A stretch of DNA of 64,000 nt, from positions 1,178,001 through 1,242,000 of the forward strand of contig OY723287.1 in assembly GCA_963210315.1 (NCBI GenBank). Reading direction: 5' to 3'. A model generated the notes under the pieces. The model ran no database searches. It saw only the letters and a program-made list of their open reading frames with translations, and was not told the origin of the DNA. This DNA comes from Rhynchopus euleeides (lineage: Eukaryota; Euglenozoa; Diplonemea; Diplonemida; Diplonemidae). Below are positions 9,039 to 20,200 of this stretch, piece after piece; positions within the stretch are counted from its first letter, which is position 1; the number at the start of each line of letters is the position of its first letter. The translations under genes were made by a program, and so were the position numbers.

Positions 9039-11492
9039 ATGATGCTGCAAGACGACTGGAGCCCGCTACACCGCGCCTGTCTGGCGGGGTGCCTGTCCGC
9101 TGTCGAGAGCCATTTCGCGGAGGGCTGTGCCGGGGCAGCGTTCATCGCCCCCCTCCTTCTGAGCCGGACGAAGTATGGCTGGACCCCACTTCACGCGGCG
9201 GCGGATGCTGGGAACGTTGAGGTGGTGGTATACCTCCTTGGGCTCCTCCAGAAGACGCTCCCACCGCATGCGATAGCAGATGTCTTCGGAAGCAGGACTA
9301 TCACCGGCGAGACGCCTGCGTCGTTATGCATCTCGAGGCGCAGATCCCTCGTCTACTCTGCGGCAACCCCTTCTCCAACCGATCTCCAGGAGAGACTGGG
9401 CGAGGTGCAGGCCGTGCTGGAGGGGTTCCAGAGCAGCGTGATGCAGCGCTGCGCGAGGCCCAACAGCCCTGGGGAGTCCTGCAGCGAAACCTCGTCGACA
9501 CAGCCACTCTCCCCCAGCCCGCCGGCGCCTCCCACACCGCCCCCCCCTGGCGGGGCGCGCCAGGCAAAGCGCCATGTTGGGCTGCGGGGTGGCGGCGGTG
9601 TTGGCGTTGGCGTTGGCGGGGTTCCCGCACACCCACCCCCCTCTCCCCACACCTGCACCCCCTGCTTCGCAATGGGGTGTGATGCGGGGTTGGCGCGTGC
9701 AGGCGGGGGTGTCCCGGTGTTCTGCGCGGAGGAGCCCCCGGCAGGCGGAGAGGGTGGTGGTGCGGATGTGCCGGTGCCCCGGACACGCGGTGGTGCGAAG
9801 CTGTCGAAGTCTGTCACGGCGTATGTCGATCTGGAGGAGGGGAATATGGCGGAGCTGCAGTCGCAGATGCAGGTGTGGAGGCAGAGAGCGAGAAAGCTTG
9901 CGGAGAGCAATAAGAGGACGCGTGCCCGTGCCGTTTCGCTCGAAAGGGAGTTGACGTGCCTCCGGCAGGCTTCGCAGAAGCAGGCAGAGGGGATTTCTCA
10001 AGGGGGTGGGGGCACTGCCAACAGCAGCAGCAGCAGCAGCAGCAGCACAGCCCCTCCCCCCAAAGGTGCCAAGGCGGGAATGGATTCTTCTTCACACCCC
10101 GCCGCGCGGCATGCCCTGTCGTCTTCTTCTTCATCCCCAGCACCCAGGGCAGCCGCCGCCACCTCCTCCACCCCCCGAGATCCCGACACGGCAAACGCGC
10201 ACACCCCGCCTCCGCCACCCCCTGCAGGGGCAGGGCAGTCGCAGCAGCGGGCTTCGTTATCATCATCATCATCTTCTTCCTCCTCCTCCTCCTCTTCAAC
10301 CTCAGCTGCAGCGCGAGGGGATAGGGTGGCGGCGGCGGCGCAGCCGCCGCCGCCGCCGCCCGAAGGGCGGCGGGCGGGACGGCCGGGCGGAGGAGGAGGA
10401 GGAGGAGGTGTGGGTTGTGGTGGGGCGTCCGCCCCACCAGCCCTCTCCCGTGGGGGCAGCGGGGCGTGGGGGGGTGGCGCGGCTGCGGGGGGCCGGGGGC
10501 CGCCGCCCCCGCCGCTGCGCGGCGCGGGGGGGGTGCGGAGGGGGAGCCAGGGGGCGTCGCCGCCCTGCGGGCCTCCTTACTCGTACCCCCTCACATCCTC
10601 CTCTTCCTCCGCTTCGATGGCACGCAAGCGGAGGGTGAGCGCGGGAGGGGCGCAGCCTCGCTCTAAAGGAGCGAGACAGCGTAGGCAACAGCAGCAGCAG
10701 CAGCCGAAGAGGCGTGCTTCCACCTCCTCTGGGGTGACTGCTGGCATGCCTGCGCCGGCGCCTCCGTCTGACCCCTCCGCCGCTGAGCCTGCAAGCCCTG
10801 ATCAGATCCTGATGGGGCTGTCAATCTCGGCCTCCGCCTCCGCCGCTGCAGCTGCCGTGCTCTGCACCGCAGCCCTCGCCGCAACCCGCCCCGACGCCTC
10901 GGATCCCAGGGCTGATCCCGGAGACCCCACGCTCCAACGCACCTCAATCTCCCGCGGGAGCTTCTACAAAGGGTATTATGACTTCCTCCGGAAGGGGTCA
11001 CTCCAAGGCGGGGTGGGAGGGGCACGCACACCACCCCCGGCTGGCGGCAAGCCTCCGTCACCCCTGGGGGTCATGGCGTTTGGAGGCGCTGGCGCGACGG
11101 CGGAAGGGTTTGGCGTGGGGGAGTGGGAGAAGGAGAAGGAGAAGGAGAAGGAGGTGGTGAGGTCCGGCGTGCCGCCCCCTCCTGCGGTGGAGGCGGCGCA
11201 TCGGAGGTCGTCTGCGTCGGGGAGGGGGCGGATCGATCTGCCGGGGTTGCGGCGTCGGTCGATGCCCCCGTCGTTCTGCAATGCGCCGGTGTCGGAGGGT
11301 GTGCACTGCGAGTCCCCCTCGGGGTCCGACCAGGGGAGCGACCCTGCAGCAGACCCAGCCTCCTTCCCCTCCGCCGCCTACCTCGACAACATATCCCGGA
11401 GGTGGAGTGCCACAGCTGCGGCACCTCCGCCCGACCCTCCCAAGCGGGAGTCCCGCTGCTCCATCGATCTCGCCTGCCATTTGCTCATCTGA
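9039..11492 (+). CDS. Ankyrin-repeat / coiled-coil protein with long low-complexity regions
   Basis: An 817-residue frame starting MMLQDDWSPLHRACLAG. Residues about 5-35 and 44-75 are two ankyrin repeats (WSPLHRACLAG, GWTPLHAAADAGNVEVVVYLL), with a third, weaker one (GETPASLCISRR). Residues about 258-317 form a charged coiled coil (NMAELQSQMQVWRQRARK onward). The rest is Ser, Pro, Gly and Ala runs, including serine stretches coded by microsatellites near 10021-10050 and 10260-10300, a basic patch (MARKRRVSAGG) that could be a nuclear signal, and a (GAG/AAG) repeat encoding EKEKEKEKE. No signal peptide or membrane segment is seen, so an intracellular scaffold is likely. The homopolymer lengths make the reading frame sensitive to sequencing error, but the frame is open throughout. 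Confidence 0.75.
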   Translation: MMLQDDWSPLHRACLAGCLSAVESHFAEGCAGAAFIAPLLLSRTKYGWTPLHAAADAGNVEVVVYLLGLLQKTLPPHAIADVFGSRTITGETPASLCISRRRSLVYSAATPSPTDLQERLGEVQAVLEGFQSSVMQRCARPNSPGESCSETSSTQPLSPSPPAPPTPPPPGGARQAKRHVGLRGGGGVGVGVGGVPAHPPPSPHTCTPCFAMGCDAGLARAGGGVPVFCAEEPPAGGEGGGADVPVPRTRGGAKLSKSVTAYVDLEEGNMAELQSQMQVWRQRARKLAESNKRTRARAVSLERELTCLRQASQKQAEGISQGGGGTANSSSSSSSSTAPPPKGAKAGMDSSSHPAARHALSSSSSSPAPRAAAATSSTPRDPDTANAHTPPPPPPAGAGQSQQRASLSSSSSSSSSSSSSTSAAARGDRVAAAAQPPPPPPEGRRAGRPGGGGGGGGVGCGGASAPPALSRGGSGAWGGGAAAGGRGPPPPPLRGAGGVRRGSQGASPPCGPPYSYPLTSSSSSASMARKRRVSAGGAQPRSKGARQRRQQQQQQPKRRASTSSGVTAGMPAPAPPSDPSAAEPASPDQILMGLSISASASAAAAAVLCTAALAATRPDASDPRADPGDPTLQRTSISRGSFYKGYYDFLRKGSLQGGVGGARTPPPAGGKPPSPLGVMAFGGAGATAEGFGVGEWEKEKEKEKEVVRSGVPPPPAVEAAHRRSSASGRGRIDLPGLRRRSMPPSFCNAPVSEGVHCESPSGSDQGSDPAADPASFPSAAYLDNISRRWSATAAAPPPDPPKRESRCSIDLACHLLI

Positions 11493-11657
11493 GGTGGGGT
11501 TGGAAAGGGGGAGAAAGGTTGGCACTGTGGGCTCCAACACCCATCCCGCCGAAATGATGTTCACGCCCCCTTTGGTCTGATGAAGGGGTGGGTGGGGTTG
11601 GGTATGGAGAGGGTGTGGTGGTGTGAGCGGGGCAGGGGGGGGTGGTGGTGGTGGGGT

Positions 11658-11665
11658 ATGTATGT
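11658..11665. repeat. 8 bp target duplication, left (atgtatgt)
   Basis: Direct copy of 15399-15406, flanking the hAT element. It fits the nnnTAnnn target preference of one branch of hAT elements. Confidence 0.95.
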
Positions 11666-12120
11666 CAGGGGATAAGATAGGTCTGGTTTTCCGGTTTTCA
11701 AAACCAGGGTTTCCCGGTTCCCGGTTTTCTGGAAAAAAAAAAGGCCGGTCTCATTTTTGGCGTTTTTTTTGTAACTTTGGGACAGTAAAACAGTCAGAAA
11801 AAACGCCAGAAAAAAATAGAAAGTGACCCCATCGTGATCCGCACGGAGCTCAAATAGTCCAAAGAAGGCAGAGAAGCGGAGAAGAAAAAATGGACCTAGC
11901 GGGTGGCCCGGTGGGGCCCGGTGGGTGGTGATGCCCTCGTCATGCAGGTCTCTTCTGTTTTGAAGTTTCGAGATCCTCCATTGTGTGATGGTCCCGCAGA
12001 ACTGGCACAGAACCGTCCTCCGTAGGGATCACACCGAGCCTTCACATGTCAGGTGTCTGACTGGTGGCACCCACGACACACCCACACCCCCACGCGCCTG
12101 CAGGCATACTGTAAGAAGAT

Positions 12121-15021
12121 ATGTCAAAGCGGAGAGCGCATCAGGCCCAGCTGGGCGCGTTTGGCTTTGCATCGCAGAGGGCGGTGCGGGGGACGGTGCA
12201 GGAGGTGGGCGGGCCGCAGTATCACACTGGGTATGACCAGTGGAAGGCGGGCAAGTACCCCGGGCAAGACCGATATGCCAACTTGCACGCCTTCCTCTGC
12301 AACCAGTGCTCGATCCGCGGCTTCAGCAACCACCAAGCCGCCTCAAACAGGCACCTTGTCGCGCTGTGCAAGGCATTCGATGCTCTTGCTCGCGCGGACG
12401 ACGAGGTGGCACCTCATATGAGGAAGCCCCTGAGTAGCCTCGTCAAACTGGCAAAGACAAAGGCAGACGAAATGCCGTTGGTGGAGAGCGAGGCCGTGCC
12501 GGCGCCTGCCCCGACACAGCAGGCCCCAGCCCTCGTCGCAGATCTTGCGATTGCACGGCAAGTTGAGGTCGAGATGGCAGCTGATGATAATGCGGAGAGA
12601 TCAGCTGAAGCTCTGGAGGCCGCGATCGCCAATGAGCGCCAACGCGCGAGGGGCTACACCACCACCCCCGTGCGCAACTCCAACGACTGCCTGTACCCTT
12701 CCCTCCACAAGCACGAGGTCTACGCCTACGTGGAGGCAAAGTTGATGGCGCAGTACGCGGGGCCCGTCGGCTTGGATGCGCCTGCCGAGCCCTTCCCCCG
12801 CGCCAGCGAGATGGTGCATGTCCCGGAGGACATCCAGGGGGACAGCCGGGTGATGGGAATGCTGCGCGAATCCCACGCGTGGGCAAAACCCACACCCGAG
12901 GGGCTGGCGTGCCGCGCTTGCTTTGACGCAAGCAAGCGCGGTGTCTTCGTCGGGCGGTGCCTGCCATGGAATGAGGTGAAGAGCCGCTTCACCTCCCGCG
13001 CGAAGGAGCACACCGAGGCAACGAGACAGAAGCACACCGAGAAGTGGGCACAGTGGCTGGCAAGAGAAGACTCGGTGCGCCGACATGGGACTGCAGGAGA
13101 GATCCGCTCCACAGCTCACCAGAGGGCCTGGGTCAACTCTAAGGTGAAGCAGCTTCAGAACACCGAGATGCTCTGCCGCCTGCTGCACGACGTACAGTAC
13201 TGTTGCAGCAACAACGAAGCCCTCACGACGACCCTCGCATCCCTCCGCGTGCGTGACAGCTACACTTCCCCAGAAGTAAAGTCTTTCAATGCTACATACC
13301 ACAACCTCACCTCGAACACAATCTACGACGAAGTAGTGGGTCTGATGGCAAGCCACGCCATGGCGGAAGTGAAGCACAAGATTGAAAGATCCCCGTTCGT
13401 ATCCATCATCACGGACGAGACGCAGGATGTGACACGCCAATCGCAATTTTGCATCCTGATCCGGGTCATCGACCCAACCACCTTTGATACCAACGAACTG
13501 TTCTGGCGCATGACTCCGCTGAACACATCACAGACTGCGACAAACATCACAGATTTCTTGATTCAACAACTCGACGACCTTGGCGACGGTTTCTGGAACA
13601 AGATGCTTGCGTTTGCGTCGGATTCGTGCAACACCATGGGCGGGAGTCGTAAGGGTGTTCAGTTGCAGGTGAAGGTACGGAAAGCACCGTACTCCTTCTG
13701 GGCGGCTTGTCGGGCGCATGCACTCAATCTTGTTGCGATGCACACTGCCAAGGACCACCCTGTCATCCGCGCAAGCTACGACCTTGTCTCCAGCACGTTT
13801 GCCTTGCTGTACAGGGGTGCTGGGAATGGCACAGGCAAACTCCGGTGCTTTCGGGAATGCATGTCCGCTTTGGAGAGGATCGATGGCTTCGGGTTCTGGC
13901 GTGAGCGCGACTTGTGCAGTGTTGGAGACACCCGCTGGTGTTCGCATGAGCGTTGTGCGCAGAGTCTGACTGACTGCCTCAAAGGGGTGGTCATGTGTAT
14001 CAACAAGCTGGATCATGAGAAGGCAGTTGCCCTGCGTGCGGTGTACCAGGAGAGCAGCACCCTCGTCGGGTTATTCCTGATGCGGGAGGTGATGCACTGT
14101 CTTGGCGCCTTCTCGCGGTGCATACAGCATGCAAGCCTGTGTTTCGGTGATCTCCCTCGCATCGCGACACACTATGCATGCAAGATCGGAAAGCTGTTAG
14201 AACGACCCGACCTGTCTCCGACCTACGCATCCTGCTGGATACTGATCAATGACGCCCGGCCTTCTTGCCCTCCCATCACGGAGGAGTTCGTGGCACAGTA
14301 TCACGAGCAGTACGCAAAGCCCTACCTCCGTACCCTGAAGGAGGAGATCGAGGGGCTGATGGATGACTTCGGGGTGCTTGCAGCATTCTCTGTGTATGAT
14401 CCCTGGTGCCCCGACTTCGACAACGCAGCAGCAGCGGCACAGAAGCTCAAAGCACTTTGCGATCATTTCTGCGAGCCCAAGGTGATGACATTTGAGGATG
14501 CCGACGGGGTGCAGAAGGAGACGGAACCGAGTGCACCGTACTTCCCGGCCGAAGAGCGGGGTCTGCTGGAGTTGGAGCTGGCCAACGTGCGAATGAAGCT
14601 GAAGGAGACCGCACAAACACAGGAGGATACCCGCAGCCGCAGATTCAGCACTCTCATCAAAGCATTCTTGAAGAATCAGCTGAACCGTCTCGCCTTCCCG
14701 CACACCTCGCGTCTCCTGCAGATTGTGCTGACCATCCCCTTGTCGACAAGTAGTGCTGAGCGGATGTTCTCCAAGCTCCGCATCATCAAGAACAGGCTCA
14801 GCAACCGTATGGGCGACGCCAAGCTGCAGAACACGCTGGCCATCTGTATGGAGGGTAGTGTCACTCCGGACGGGATTCCGGAAGCGGCGCTCCGTCAGTA
14901 CGTGGACGCATTCACATCGGAAGAACGAAAGCTCAGCTACTGTCCCTTCGGGGAGCTGCGGGCGGCACAGCAACACGCCACTGCTGTTCGGCAGAGCCTG
15001 GCACAACCATGGTGGGTGTGA
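12121..15021 (+). CDS. hAT-family transposase
   Basis: A 966-residue frame from ATG 12121. It cuts and pastes the surrounding element. An N-terminal region (about residues 260-305, LACRACFDASKRG and a following H-x6-H) resembles a TTF/BED-type zinc-binding DNA recognition domain. The RNase H-like core shows the first catalytic Asp in SIITDETQDV (D about 432), the second in FASDSCNTMGG (D about 501) and the hAT signature CRAHALNL just after it. The C-terminal hATC dimerisation block IPLSTSSAERMFSKLRIIK (about 872 on) carries the expected catalytic Glu. All key acidic residues are present and the frame is unbroken, so the enzyme may be functional. It resembles the ZBED/FAM200-like hAT transposases of animals and protists; the exact subfamily was not determined. 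Confidence 0.95.
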   Translation: MSKRRAHQAQLGAFGFASQRAVRGTVQEVGGPQYHTGYDQWKAGKYPGQDRYANLHAFLCNQCSIRGFSNHQAASNRHLVALCKAFDALARADDEVAPHMRKPLSSLVKLAKTKADEMPLVESEAVPAPAPTQQAPALVADLAIARQVEVEMAADDNAERSAEALEAAIANERQRARGYTTTPVRNSNDCLYPSLHKHEVYAYVEAKLMAQYAGPVGLDAPAEPFPRASEMVHVPEDIQGDSRVMGMLRESHAWAKPTPEGLACRACFDASKRGVFVGRCLPWNEVKSRFTSRAKEHTEATRQKHTEKWAQWLAREDSVRRHGTAGEIRSTAHQRAWVNSKVKQLQNTEMLCRLLHDVQYCCSNNEALTTTLASLRVRDSYTSPEVKSFNATYHNLTSNTIYDEVVGLMASHAMAEVKHKIERSPFVSIITDETQDVTRQSQFCILIRVIDPTTFDTNELFWRMTPLNTSQTATNITDFLIQQLDDLGDGFWNKMLAFASDSCNTMGGSRKGVQLQVKVRKAPYSFWAACRAHALNLVAMHTAKDHPVIRASYDLVSSTFALLYRGAGNGTGKLRCFRECMSALERIDGFGFWRERDLCSVGDTRWCSHERCAQSLTDCLKGVVMCINKLDHEKAVALRAVYQESSTLVGLFLMREVMHCLGAFSRCIQHASLCFGDLPRIATHYACKIGKLLERPDLSPTYASCWILINDARPSCPPITEEFVAQYHEQYAKPYLRTLKEEIEGLMDDFGVLAAFSVYDPWCPDFDNAAAAAQKLKALCDHFCEPKVMTFEDADGVQKETEPSAPYFPAEERGLLELELANVRMKLKETAQTQEDTRSRRFSTLIKAFLKNQLNRLAFPHTSRLLQIVLTIPLSTSSAERMFSKLRIIKNRLSNRMGDAKLQNTLAICMEGSVTPDGIPEAALRQYVDAFTSEERKLSYCPFGELRAAQQHATAVRQSLAQPWWV

Positions 15022-15157
15022 TCCTGAGTCGGTTGGTGCCGGGGCTCGTGCGCCCCCCCCCCCCCCCTCCCCGCCGGCTCACTCCGCCGCCCCCCCCGCC
15101 CCCGTCCTCCTCCCTTCCTCTCTGCTTCCCCCTCCCCTGACCTCTTGCCCCGCCCCT

Positions 15158-15283
15158 TAGAGCATTGTTGTTTGTGTTGTGCATGTCTTTGTGCTAAGAG
15201 TTCGTAGAAGAAAAAGTAGAACCTGCTGCGCTTGCCCCACCAAGCAGCCTCAGTACGACAGGACGCGCGCAGGCACCGGGCCT
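15158..15283 (+). repeat. Shared 3' module, copy 1 (inside hAT element)
   Basis: About 126 bp matching 43509-43634 at high identity (both contain AGTAGAACCTGCTGCGCT and AGTACGACAGGACGCGCGCA). It lies in the 3' non-coding region of the hAT element after a long C/T tract. Confidence 0.85.
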
Positions 15284-15398
15284 CTCAGATTCTGGGAGGG
15301 TTTGCGCGGGTCGCGCGCGCCGAAGGCGCGCGCGAAAAATTTTCAAAACCAGAAAAACCGGGAAACGGCGCCAGAAAAAAAGTCTATCTTATACCCTG

Positions 15399-17242
15399 AT
15401 GTATGTGCAGAAATGGTGAAAAAAAATGTGCGAATCCGCCTTGGGAGAGAGGGGGGGGGTGGGGTGGTGGCTCCTTTGCAGCACCTCCCTTTTTTTTCTT
15501 TAAGCACACTCGTGTGAGCGGAAAGCGCCCCACCACAGCTGCAACCAAACGTGCTCTATACACTAACCCCACCCTTCATCAGGCTCAGGGTGTGATCAGT
15601 TCAGGGTTTTGTGTGTAGAAGCGTCAACGCAACAAACAAAAGGAAATTCATCAGAGCGGTTGTAGCTGTGAAGTGATAGGGCGCTTTCGCTTCCTCCCTG
15701 GTTTTTTATGCCGGCCACCACCTGGTTTTTGCCGGAGACCCACCTCCGAAACGCTCCAGTTTACCACCACCCACACTCCACCAAACTCGGGTCAAAATCA
15801 GTTGGGTCATGTTTTCCCTCCCCTCTGCTCCACTCTTGTCGGGTCTCGTTGCCTCTTCACCGCTCTCGACGTCTGTCTCCGTGTCATCTTGCACAGGCTG
15901 TGCGGTTGTGGTGCCCTGTGACGGCGTGCTTGTGGGTACGGCGTCCACCGTTGCAAACACACTGCGGCGTTTCCACCCCGCAAAAAAAAATTGCCCGAAC
16001 CGCGAAAATTTCTTTGCCACCGCACTGCAAAATACAATATACTGCAAATTTCCAACAATATTCACGGATGGGGTGTGTGGTGTCGCCAAATGCAGTGGGT
16101 GTGTGGGGCTTCAGAAGAAAGAGAGAGGGAGAGAGGTAACACAATCTGCCGACCCACACTCTGCCTCTGAGAGCTGCCTTACAACGTGGGAAAAACTGCC
16201 ACTACTGCTGCGATATCTCTCTGTGGGGGGGCAAAAACACTGACGTGTTCGTGACACTCCCTGACACCTGAGCCCACACACACACACGTGCACGTGCGCG
16301 CGGGGGCTGCCACCCCACCCCGCACGGGCCAGGCACACTTTCACACCCTTCACTCGGTTGCCTCTGCATGCCGCAGCAGCCCCACTGGGTGGTCTCCCTC
16401 TACTCTGCCGGCGAACCGGGTCAGTGTGCGGCCCCATTCTGCGAGGACGGGTTCCAATAGTTCCGCACTCCACAGCAGAGGGTGGCAATCCACCTGAATG
16501 GGACGAGGGGTCTGGCTGCGTGCCTGACGTGGCCGGCCCTCGTGTCTTACCATTCTCTGCGCCACCACCCCGCCCCCGCGCAGTGGGAGGGCGGGTGGTT
16601 CAGCGGAGGCAAGGTCGGTGCCGCGGATGTGTGACATCAAGAACAGCGGTGTGTGCTCGGTGCTTAGGGTGCGGCTTTCCAGCCGCCCACCCCCAGACAC
16701 ACCCGCTGCACTGCAAGCTTTGAGGGGGCCCGTGCGAAAAGTGCAAACCACCCGCACACATCAGGCAGAGCACTGGTCCCTGGTGTCTGAGACCGTTGTG
16801 GTGCTGAGCAAATGAAAAATGGAACACGGCAGCAAGTGTCGCGGCTGAGTCGCGGCTTCCTCTGCCCGCCCCCCCCCCCACGCCCTGCCCTGCCCTTCCC
16901 TGAAGTTCAAAGAACGCCGCTGAGCAGCCTCCTGTATCCTGTGCATTGCATGGGGTGGTACACCGGGTCCGGTTGGCGGACATTGGGGGTTTTCACCGGA
17001 AACGTCGATTGGCGTCAGCAAGGGCGAATTACTCTCTCTTGCAACCTCTGCCACAGTTCGGTTTCCGGTAAGCGCCACTCCCGCAAGTATCGAACTGCCT
17101 TCACAGGATCACCTCACTCTGCACAAACTGGAGATGAAAGGAGACGCGCAACACCCATACACACGCCACCACAGGTAAGAGGGGAGTTTGTCATACTCCG
17201 CAGCACTTTTGGGGCCCACCCCCTCCGCCTTCCCGCCTCACG
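15399..17242. other. Intergenic, no supported gene; one MITE-like repeat
   Basis: After the right target duplication (15399-15406) comes the 168 bp GCGCC-ended repeat at 15521-15688, then unique-looking DNA with (CA)n near 16275-16290 and C runs. The last 60 bases before the large gene include CATACTCCGCAG and a C/T-rich tract, a possible acceptor region. Frames within 16288-17200 show no family features. Confidence 0.5.
15521..15688. mobile_element. MITE-like 168 bp repeat with GAAAGCGCC ends, copy 1
   Basis: Inverted ends: GAAAGCGCCC...ACAGCTGCAACC at 15521 and GGTTGTAGCTGTGAAG...GGGCGCTTTC to 15688. A reverse copy is at about 29336-29475 and a decayed one near 8188-8270. No clear target duplication was found. 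Confidence 0.65.
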
Positions 17243-20200
17243 ATGCACAGCGGGATGCAGCATCCGCGGATGCTGCCGCAGCTGCTGGCCGTGGCCGTGC
17301 TCTGTGCCGGGGCGGCACAGGGGAGCATCTACTCGCAGTACACGCTGGACGGGCCGGCTGTGGAGGACACGTACCGGCGGACGAGCTCGGGGAAGCGGAT
17401 CGCCCTCGGGAGCGGCGGCAACGCCGTGTGCGGGAGGTCATACCACGTCAAGCCGCGCGACTTCATCAGCCTGCAGGCGTCGAACGGGGCGCCCACGGGG
17501 AACACGGACTTTACCATCGCCGGGCACGTGAAGCCGGTGCGTCTGAGCGGGTCCAGGGGGCTGTTCACAATTGGTGCGACGCACAAGACGCGGCAGGACC
17601 GGCGGGCGGGCCACTGGGGTGCGTGGGTGGCGGTGGACGGTGCGGGGCGGGTTGAGGTGCGCACCCCGGCGCTGCGGGCGCGGAGCAGGGCGACCCTGCG
17701 GCGCGGGGAGTGGGCGCATATCGTGCTGACGTACACGGCGGCGGAGACGAAGCTGCGGCTGTGGGTGGACGGGAAGGTTGTGCTGACGAGGCGGGTGAAG
17801 ATGGACCTGCGGCAGAACTCGAAGTACGGGGGCATGGCCATCGGGGAGTTCCACCTGGGCGGGTCACCGTTCGGGCGTGGGGGCGAGTTTTTCATCGACC
17901 ACGTCAGCTTCGCAAACCACGCCGTCACCGACGTGGGTGAGGTCGCAGCGCCGTGCAGCAAGGAGCCGCCGACCCGTGCACCGACAGCTGCGCCGACACC
18001 TGTGCCGCGCACACGCGCACCGCGTACACGCGCACCGGCCCCTGTGCGGACGCCGGCACCCCCGACACCTGTGCCGCGCACACGCGCACCGGCCCCTGTG
18101 CGGACGCCGGCACCGACACGTGCACCAACACCTGCACCTGCGCCTGCACCGGCACCGGCACCGGCACCGCCAGCACGCGGGGATGCCGCTGTGTGTGCGC
18201 AGAAGGGGGCTGTGTGCGGGGCAGTCCGGGACGGGAAGGGGAAGACAGTGACATGCGGGACGTGCGGAGCCGAGGAGATGTGCTCCTTCGGGCGCTGCGA
18301 GGCACGGTGCTCGCTGGAGGTGCTCGCGAAGAAGAAGGGGCCGTTCGACGGACTGTTCGCATTCGTGCCGCTGCAGTTTGCCTACGAGGACCTGTCGGAG
18401 AACCGGCACCCCGTGACGGCGGAGCTGCTGGCAAACGACCGGAGCGCAGACACGTTCCCCTACGAGAGCGCGGTGGACATGGCGGACAAGGTGGTGCGGG
18501 TGGATTTCCAGAAGCGGACGGTGAGGCCGGTGGCGACGCTGTCGTTCAAGCTGATGCCGAAGGCGCTGGGGCAGAGCGGGGTGGTGCTGACCTTCGGGCC
18601 GCTGACGGTGTCTGAGGCGGGCGGGAAGCTCTCCGTGACGGTGGGCGGGGTGACGGTGGTGAACGGGGCGCAGGCCTTCAGCCACCGCCGCTGCAACCAC
18701 GTTGTTGTGCAGCTCTCGAGTGACAGCGTGGCCACGTTTGTGAACGGGCGCCGCACGGAGCGCGCCCTCGGGCGGGCCGCCCCACAGACGCTGGGGGGGT
18801 CGCTGACGGTCGGGCGCTACCCCGGGAAGGTGTGGGACGTGCGTGTGTACGAGAGGGCGCTGGCGGGGCGCGAGATTGCAGAGCTCGGGGACGACTGCGA
18901 CAGCGGGCTCAGCATGGCGGTGCCGGACGCAGAGTACCCGAACTACCTGTGCGGGGTGTACTACTGCATGTACTGGCCTGCCGGGGTGACGGACACGACG
19001 CAGGAGAGCTTCGAGTACCAGCTGTCCGGGCACGACATGACTTGGGAGCACAACGTGCTGGAGACCGGGATGTACGTGCACGGGGCGCTCTGTGCGGAGC
19101 TTGCAAAGCCGCGTGACCAGCTGCTGTCGGCGGGGTACCGCAAGCCGTGGGTCAGCAAGTTCAACTTTGGGAAGCCGTGGAACCAGTACGTGCTGCACGA
19201 GAACTTCCACGCGTACCAGTCACGCACCAGGGGGTCCACGAAGTTCCTGGCCGAGTCGACCGCATCGTGGGGGGCGTTCTCGATGAAGCCGACCGCATAC
19301 GACACGATCCTCGGGATGTACACGATGCAGCCGCAGCTGGCGCTGTGGACCACGCAGAGCTCGGCGTTTGAGGACGGGATCATCGACAACGCGAAGGGGG
19401 GCCACCAGTACGGGGCTGCCATCTGGGAGTGGTACGTCACCCACCACGTGCTGGGGGACGACTTCTTCATCGGGAAGGTGTTCAACCGCAGGGTGCTCGG
19501 GCTGGCCCCGACCAGCGGCGCCCCTGCAGAGGGGATGTACAACGCGCTGCGGGAGGCCGGGTTCGACATGCGCGACGTGTTCAGCGACTTCGCGGCGCGC
19601 GTGACGACGTGGGACGTGGACTACGAGGAGACGTTCCGTGCGTCGGAGATGGGGTCCTTCCGGCGCATGGACGGGAACAACCGGAAGGCGGACAAGCCGA
19701 TCCCTGACTCGGAGGTGGACAACAAGATCGCAGAGTTCTACGGGGTGCGCGGGGCAGGTGCGGGGTGGGTGGCTGTGCCGGACCGCTACAAGATCGGGGA
19801 CTGGGCGTTCAACGCGTACGAGGTGGACGTGACTGCGGCCACCACGTACGAGGTCGGGATCAAGCCGTCGACACGCAACCCGGCGTACTCGGAGTTCCGG
19901 GCGCAGGTGGTGGTGCACAACACGCGCACGGGGAAGCGGACGTACCACAAGCTGCCGGTCACGACTGCGGGAGCGGCTGTGACGGTGCGGGTGGGCGCTG
20001 CCGCAGGGGAGAAGCTGTACCTGGTTGTGGCCAACACCCCTTCTGCGAAGTTCACCGGTTTCCAGGCCTACACGTACGAGTACCTGCTGGCTCCGAAGAA
20101 GGCGGGGGGTGCGCCTGCGCCTACCACACCTGCACCCACACCTGCACCGACACGCGCACCGCGCACACGCGCACCGGCGCCTGTGCGGACGCCGGCACCG

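Larger units (their letters stand above)
11666..15398 (+). mobile_element. Complete autonomous-type hAT transposon, 3.73 kb
   Basis: The inverted ends start CAGGGGATAAGATAGG at 11666 and, read inward from 15398, CAGGGTATAAGATAGA. The ends are followed by A/T-rich subterminal stretches rich in CCGGTTTTC-like motifs. A perfect 8 bp duplication (atgtatgt) flanks the element, and the single gene inside is a full-length hAT transposase on the + strand. Terminal similarity, perfect duplication and an open 966-codon frame together indicate a fairly recent insertion. The 3' non-coding part holds a 126 bp module (15158-15283) shared with the element near 43.5 kb. Confidence 0.96.
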
